Assembly: GCA_035715725.1 (NCBI GenBank)
Contig: DASTKT010000012.1
Location: 7,202 to 71,201, forward strand
Reading direction: 5' to 3'
DNA from: JADGGV01 sp035715725
Lineage (GTDB): Bacteria > Gemmatimonadota > Gemmatimonadetes > Longimicrobiales > RSA9
Length of the DNA stretch: 64,000 bases
Position numbers and translations under genes: made by a program. The notes beneath the pieces are model-generated. The model made no database searches, was not told the origin of the DNA, and saw only the letters and a program-made list of their open reading frames with translations. Of the stretch, positions 59,559-64,000 are shown piece by piece. Each line of letters starts with the position of its first letter. Position 1 is the first letter of the stretch.

Positions 59559-59760
59559 GCCGCGGGCGACATGGCCCGCTTCCTGCCCCTGACGCCGCGC
59601 CGGTTCTGACCACTACGCGGAGGAGCGGAGTGCGGGCGCTGCCGTCTCTCAGGACCGAAGTCACGTCGCGGCGCGCGGCCGAGGGCCGGCGCGCGCGCCT
59701 CGGCGGCGGAGCCCGCGCGGCGCTGGCGGGCGCCCACGGCCCCGCGCCGGAGCGGGGCGC

Positions 59761-60978
59761 ATGAAGAAGCTGCTGGAGATCGCGCTCGGCGTCGTGACGA
59801 GCATCGGCGGCTACCTCGATGCCGGCACGATCGCGACGGCCGCGGCCGCCGGCGCTCTCTTCGGCTTCGACCTCCTCTGGGTCATTCCGCTCGGGACGCT
59901 CTGCGCGATCTGCCTGGTCGAGATGTCCGGGCGCCTCTCCGCCGTGAGCCGGCACACGCTGCGGGACGCGATGCGGGAGCGGCTCGGCTTCGACTTCTTC
60001 GTGCTGACACTGGTTCTCGGCCTCGTCGTGGACGTGAGCGTGCTCGCGGCCGAGCTGGGCGGGATGGCCATCGCGGCGGAGCTCCTGACCGGGATCGCGT
60101 TCCGCTGGTGGGCGCTTCCGGCGGCCGTGCTGACGTGGCTGATCCTGTGGAAGGGGACGTTCGGCGTCATCGAGAAGGGCGTCGCGCTGCTCGGGCTCGT
60201 CACCGTCTCGTTCCTGGCCGCCGCCTGGACGCTGCACCCGCCGGTGGGCGCGCTGGCCCGCGGGCTCGTGCCGTCGCTCGGCGCCGGCGACCGCTTCCGC
60301 TACTGGTTCCTCGCCGTCGCCATCCTCGGCTCGCTCATCTCGCCGTACCTCTTCTACTTCTACTCGTCGGGCGCGGTCGAGGAGAAGTGGGACGAGAGCT
60401 ACCTGGGCGTGAACCGGATCGTGGCGACGCTGGGCATGGCGTTCGGCGGCATCATCGCCATGGCCGTGCTGGTCGTCGCGGCGATGGTGTTCCACCCGAA
60501 CGGGATCCGCGTGGAGCGCTACGAGCAGGCCACGCTGCTGCTGACGGCGCCGTTCGGCCGCGCCGGCTTCTACCTCTTCGCCGCCTCGCTCGGCATCGCC
60601 TGCCTCGGCGCGGCACTGGAGCTGGCGCTCGCGGTGGGTTACGACTTCGCGCAGGGATTCGGCTGGCGCTGGGGGCAGAACCGGCGCCCGCGGGACGCGG
60701 CCCGCTTCGCGCTCGTCTACACCGGCGCGCTCGCCGTGGCGGCGATCCCGATCGCGCTCGGCGTCGACCCGCTGGGAGTGACGGTGCTCTCCATGGCGTT
60801 CACGGCGCTCGTCCTGCCGTTCGTCGTCCTTCCCTTCCTCGCGCTCATGAACGACCGCGGCTACCTGCGCGAGCACACGAACCACCGGCTCGCGAACGCG
60901 GTCGTGCTCGCCGTCGTCGTGCTGGCGTTCGTGCTGGCGGTGGTGTCCATACCTCTCCAAATCCTTGGAGGAGGCTAA
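59761..60978 (+). CDS. NRAMP-related divalent metal transporter with atypical metal site
   Basis: A 405-residue polytopic protein with about 11 helices and the NRAMP fold. The first helix motif, usually DPGN, here reads DAGT (GYLDAGTIATA, residues 18-27). The sixth helix, usually MPH, reads ISPYLFY (193-199), so the methionine and histidine that select Mn/Fe are lost. NRAMP-related proteins without the methionine include Mg2+ transporters, so Mg2+ or another hard cation is a reasonable guess. GGAG precedes the ATG. Two PRC-barrel genes follow at 2-base spacings, forming an operon. Confidence 0.85.
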   Translation: MKKLLEIALGVVTSIGGYLDAGTIATAAAAGALFGFDLLWVIPLGTLCAICLVEMSGRLSAVSRHTLRDAMRERLGFDFFVLTLVLGLVVDVSVLAAELGGMAIAAELLTGIAFRWWALPAAVLTWLILWKGTFGVIEKGVALLGLVTVSFLAAAWTLHPPVGALARGLVPSLGAGDRFRYWFLAVAILGSLISPYLFYFYSSGAVEEKWDESYLGVNRIVATLGMAFGGIIAMAVLVVAAMVFHPNGIRVERYEQATLLLTAPFGRAGFYLFAASLGIACLGAALELALAVGYDFAQGFGWRWGQNRRPRDAARFALVYTGALAVAAIPIALGVDPLGVTVLSMAFTALVLPFVVLPFLALMNDRGYLREHTNHRLANAVVLAVVVLAFVLAVVSIPLQILGGG

Positions 60979-60979
60979 C

Positions 60980-61333
60980 ATGGACCTGGTGCGCGAGGTG
61001 CTCGACAGCCGGGTGCTGGACCGGGCCGGCCAGCCGATCGGGCGCGTCGACGGCATCGTGCTCCGGCTCCGCGACGGGGAGCCGCCGGTCGTCACGGACC
61101 TCGCGCTCGGCGGGCTGACCGCGGTGAACCGGCTGCGCCGGCCGTTCCGGGGCGTCGTCGCCTGGATCGTGACGCGCTGGGGGCTGCGGGCGGGGCGGGC
61201 GTACCGGATCCCGTGGAGCCGCGTGCACGACGTCGGCATCGACGTGACCGTGGGCGTGGACGAGCGCGAGACGCCGGCGCACGCGTGGGAGCGGCGGATC
61301 GGCCGTTCGATCGTCCGGCGCCTGGGAGGCTGA
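60980..61333 (+). CDS. PRC-barrel domain protein, first of a pair
   Basis: A 117-residue protein with the PRC-barrel pattern LDSRVLDRAGQPIGRVDGIV in the first half and IPWSRVHDVGIDVTVGVDE at the end. GGAGGAGG lies directly upstream of the ATG, two bases after the transporter stop. PRC barrels often act as cytosolic adaptors; with the metal transporter they may form a regulatory sensor. Confidence 0.85.
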   Translation: MDLVREVLDSRVLDRAGQPIGRVDGIVLRLRDGEPPVVTDLALGGLTAVNRLRRPFRGVVAWIVTRWGLRAGRAYRIPWSRVHDVGIDVTVGVDERETPAHAWERRIGRSIVRRLGG

Positions 61334-61334
61334 C

Positions 61335-61646
61335 GTGGAGGTCCGGCTCGAGCGGCTCGTGGGGCGGCGGGTGGTCGACCGGGACGGGCGCGGGATCGGC
61401 CACATCGAGGAGGTCCGCGCCGAGGAAGTGGGCGGCGAGCTGCGGGTCGTGGAGTACCTGACCGGCACGCTCGGCGCGCGACGTCGCCTCATGCTGGCGA
61501 CGCTGCCGCTGCACGCGGCCGGCGTGCTCGGGATCCCGCTCGCCGGAAGCGGCTACCGCATCCCGTGGCGGGAGTTGGACCTGACGGACCCCGACCGGCC
61601 GCGCACCCGCTGCCGCAGGGAGGAGCTGCCGCGGGACGGCGGCTGA
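61335..61646 (+). CDS. PRC-barrel domain protein, second of a pair
   Basis: A 103-residue protein, GTG start with GGGAGG upstream. VRLERLVGRRVVDRDGRGIG, EVRAEEVGGELRVVEYLTGT and YRIPWRELDLTDPD match the PRC-barrel fold and the preceding gene, from which it probably arose by duplication. Third gene of the NRAMP-like operon. Confidence 0.84.
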   Translation: MEVRLERLVGRRVVDRDGRGIGHIEEVRAEEVGGELRVVEYLTGTLGARRRLMLATLPLHAAGVLGIPLAGSGYRIPWRELDLTDPDRPRTRCRREELPRDGG

Positions 61647-61846
61647 GCCGCGGCGGCCGCGCGGCCCCGGAGCACCGGCCGGCGAAGCCCCCGGCCCGGC
61701 GGGCGCCCGGGTCGGCACTTCCGGCATCGCACCCCCTCCAACGCGACCATTGCGCCGCCGCCCGCCCGCGCCGGATCATACGGCCCGGCGGTCCGCCACA
61801 CCCCGAACCTCACCCCCAGCTCCGGTCACCACGCGGGAGAGTCGTC

Positions 61847-64000
61847 ATGACGCCACGCAGCCGTGTGTCCGGGCGGAGCGCATCCGCCCTCCTCGCCCTG
61901 GTGCTCCTCCTCCCGGCGGGGCTCGCCGCGCAGAAGCCCGCCCCGGCGCGGCCGTTCCCGGACACGGCGGCGCTCGCGCGCCTGAAGTGGCGCTACATCG
62001 GGCCCGAGGGGAACCGCGCCAGCTCCGTCGCCGGGGTGGTCGGCGACCCGACGACGTACTACGCCGGCGCGGCGTCCGGCGGCGTGTGGAAGACGACGGA
62101 CGGCGGTCTCGGCTGGGCGCCGGTCTTCGACGACCAGGCGGTGCAGTCGGTGGGCGCGCTCGCGGTGGCGCCGTCGGACCACAGCGTGGTCTGGGCGGGG
62201 ACCGGCGAGCCGTTCATCCGCAGCCACATCTCGATCGGCGATGGCGTCTACCGCTCGACCGACGGCGGGAAGACGTGGCAGCGCATGGGGCTGGAGAGGA
62301 GCGGGCGGATCGCGCGGATCGTCGTGCACCCGACGAACCCGGACATCGTCTACGTCGCGGCGGTCGGCCACGCGTACGGGCCGCAGCCGGAGCGGGGCGT
62401 GTACCGCACGCTGGACGGCGGCAGGACGTGGGAGAAGGTGCTGTTCGTGAACGACAGCACGGGCGCGGCGGACGTGGTGATGGACCCGTCCAGCCCGCGC
62501 ACGCTGTACGCGGCGACGTGGCAGCTCGAGATCCACACGTGGGGGCGGCAGAGCGGCGGGCGCGGCAGCGGCATCTGGAAGTCGACGGACGGCGGCACGA
62601 CGTGGAAGCGGCTGGAGAAGCACGGGCTGCCGGAGCGGCCGGTGGGGAAGATCGGGCTGGCCGTCTCGGGGTCGAGCCCGCACCGCGTCTGGGCGCTGAT
62701 CGAGGCCGGCGACGGCATCCCCTGGGACACGGCGAAGACCGAGCCCGGCAAGCTCTGGCGCTCCGACGACGGCGGCGAGAGCTGGGAGATGGTGAGCGCC
62801 GACCGCGAGCTGGGCGGGCGCGGCGCGTACTACACGCGCATGGCGGCGTCGCCCGACAACGACAACGAGGCGTACTTCCTGACCGCGGGCTTCGTGAAGA
62901 CGCTGGACGGCGGCGCGCACATCGTCGACCCGCCGCCGGCCGAGGTGCCGGGCGGCGACCACCACGACATCTGGATCGACCCGACGAACGGCGACCGCAT
63001 GATCGTCTCGCACGACGGCGGCGTCAGCATCACGACCAACCGCGGCCGGAGCTGGCTGCGCGTGCAGCTCCCGATCGCGCAGATCTACCACGTGACCGTG
63101 GACAACCACGTGCCGTACAACGTCTACGGCAACCGGCAGGATGGGCCGTCGGTCATGGGGCCGAGCAACAGCCGCTACGCATCCGTGGCGTTCGGCGGGC
63201 CCGCCATCCCGCGCGGCGAATGGAAGAACGTCGGCGGCGGCGAGAGCGGCTGGGCCACGCCGGACACCGTGGACGACGACGTCGTCTGGTCGAGCGCGTC
63301 CGGCTTCGGCAGCGTCGGCGGCATCGTCGTCCGCTACAGCCGCAAATCGCAGATGTACCAGACGGTCGAGGTCTGGCCGATGAGCACGATCGGCACCGCG
63401 GCGAAGGACGTGAAGTACCGCTTCACCTGGACGTTCCCGCTCACGATCTCACCGCACGACCACAACCGGGTCTACGTCGGCAGCCAGTTCGTGCACGTCA
63501 CCACGGACGGCGGCAAGAGCTGGAAGGTCATTTCGCCGGACCTGACGCGGAACGACAAGTCGAGGATGGGCATCTCCGGCGGGCTCACGCCGGACAACAT
63601 CGGCGTGGAGTACGCGGGCGTCGTCTTCGCCATCGCCGAGTCGCCCGTGCAGAAGGACCTGCTCTGGGCCGGCACGAACGACGGCCTGATCCACGTCAGT
63701 CGGGACGGCGGCGCGCACTGGGAGAACGTCACGGCGAACCTGCCGAAGCTCCCCGCCTGGCTCACCATCAGCAACATCGAGCCCTCGAGGTGGGAGGCGG
63801 GCACGGCGTACCTGTCGGTGGACGGGCACCAGATGAACGACCGCGATCCCTGGATCTACCGGACCACGGACTACGGCAAGAGCTGGAAGCTGATCGTGGC
63901 GGGGATCCCGCGGAGCACGCACAGCTACGTGCACGTGGTGCGGCAGGACCCGGTGCGAAAGGGGCTGCTCTACGCCGGCACCGAGAACGCGCTCTACGTC
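61847..64000 (+). CDS. Secreted sortilin/VPS10-like BNR-repeat protein, N-terminal part
   Basis: The frame starts at an ATG with GGGAGAG upstream and runs off the window after 718 residues. A signal peptide (SASALLALVLLLPAGLAAQ) is followed by many Asp-box/BNR repeats: TTDGGLGWAPV, STDGGKTWQRM, TLDGGRTWEKV, STDGGTTWKRL, SDDGGESWEMV, TTDGGKSWKVI. This is a beta-propeller of the type labelled VPS10/sortilin-like or glycosyl hydrolase, very common in Gemmatimonadota and Bacteroidota. Such proteins are thought to bind or process extracellular peptides or glycans; the C-terminal part is missing. Confidence 0.92.
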   Translation, partial: MTPRSRVSGRSASALLALVLLLPAGLAAQKPAPARPFPDTAALARLKWRYIGPEGNRASSVAGVVGDPTTYYAGAASGGVWKTTDGGLGWAPVFDDQAVQSVGALAVAPSDHSVVWAGTGEPFIRSHISIGDGVYRSTDGGKTWQRMGLERSGRIARIVVHPTNPDIVYVAAVGHAYGPQPERGVYRTLDGGRTWEKVLFVNDSTGAADVVMDPSSPRTLYAATWQLEIHTWGRQSGGRGSGIWKSTDGGTTWKRLEKHGLPERPVGKIGLAVSGSSPHRVWALIEAGDGIPWDTAKTEPGKLWRSDDGGESWEMVSADRELGGRGAYYTRMAASPDNDNEAYFLTAGFVKTLDGGAHIVDPPPAEVPGGDHHDIWIDPTNGDRMIVSHDGGVSITTNRGRSWLRVQLPIAQIYHVTVDNHVPYNVYGNRQDGPSVMGPSNSRYASVAFGGPAIPRGEWKNVGGGESGWATPDTVDDDVVWSSASGFGSVGGIVVRYSRKSQMYQTVEVWPMSTIGTAAKDVKYRFTWTFPLTISPHDHNRVYVGSQFVHVTTDGGKSWKVISPDLTRNDKSRMGISGGLTPDNIGVEYAGVVFAIAESPVQKDLLWAGTNDGLIHVSRDGGAHWENVTANLPKLPAWLTISNIEPSRWEAGTAYLSVDGHQMNDRDPWIYRTTDYGKSWKLIVAGIPRSTHSYVHVVRQDPVRKGLLYAGTENALYV

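Noticed and set aside
1..64000. rRNA, tRNA, insertion sequences or transposase genes
   Set aside because: I looked on both strands and recognised none; the repeats described have no transposase inside the window.

Overview
The window is very GC-rich and gene-dense, with translationally coupled operons (ATGA and GTGA overlaps) and strong GGAGG-type ribosome sites. The gene content points to Gemmatimonadota or a close relative. The main signs are a PadR regulator coupled to an ADOP-type MacB/FtsX permease, a tricorn-like S41 protease with beta-propeller repeats, a sortilin/BNR-repeat secreted protein, a Hint-domain lipoprotein, a cbb3 oxidase and an outer-membrane TamA/TamB pair. This placement is inferred from gene content; no rRNA or marker phylogeny is available here.

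Layout. 1-6485: the end of an Omp85 (TamA-like) protein and TamB. 6555-9658 (minus): a histidine kinase coupled to an NAD-binding epimerase-like protein. 10265-17589 (minus): a complete cbb3 cytochrome oxidase operon, ccoN-O-Q-P-G-(FixH-like)-I-S, with a SafE-like membrane protein diverging at 17871. 18688-22321: PadR, ADOP permease and a RidA-like protein. 23495-31847 (minus): tricorn-like protease, TyrRS, PBP4-type DacB and a receiver-only response regulator, separated by large repeat-filled gaps. 32144-36876: PBP1A, GTP cyclohydrolase I and a Rieske/FAD reductase. 37148-41297: a MarR regulator and a molybdate operon (modABC plus an XRE/molybdate-binding regulator). 41846-50019: a Xaa-Pro peptidase, a zinc-ribbon miniprotein, a second permease, a PPi-type phosphofructokinase, a probable copper type II monooxygenase-fold protein and a Hint lipoprotein. 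50161-55176: an MBL-fold protein, a K+/H+ antiporter and a HipA-like/DUF3037 pair. 55194-58173 (minus): ArsR, thioredoxin, an antiporter-rhodanese fusion and a small acetyltransferase. 58279-64000: a sarcosine oxidase-like enzyme, an NRAMP-related transporter with two PRC-barrel proteins, and the start of a BNR-repeat secreted protein.

Two things stand out. First, the antiporter-rhodanese gene (55537-57255) has an in-frame UGA exactly where its rhodanese family has a cysteine. The reading frame continues downstream into a perfect rhodanese C-terminus, and a SECIS-like hairpin follows the UGA. It is a strong selenoprotein candidate that ordinary gene calling would truncate. Second, nearly every large intergenic gap carries a palindromic composite repeat. 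The arms are built from short near-tandem words (CGCAGAG, ACGGAGAC, GCGAAGA, GATCTC plus GAGCCC, GGGCACGCG, GCGAGC), are repeated in inverted orientation, and often surround a smaller central hairpin. At least one family occurs five times in the window. These look like a family of non-coding, possibly mobile or structural, elements that no gene explains.
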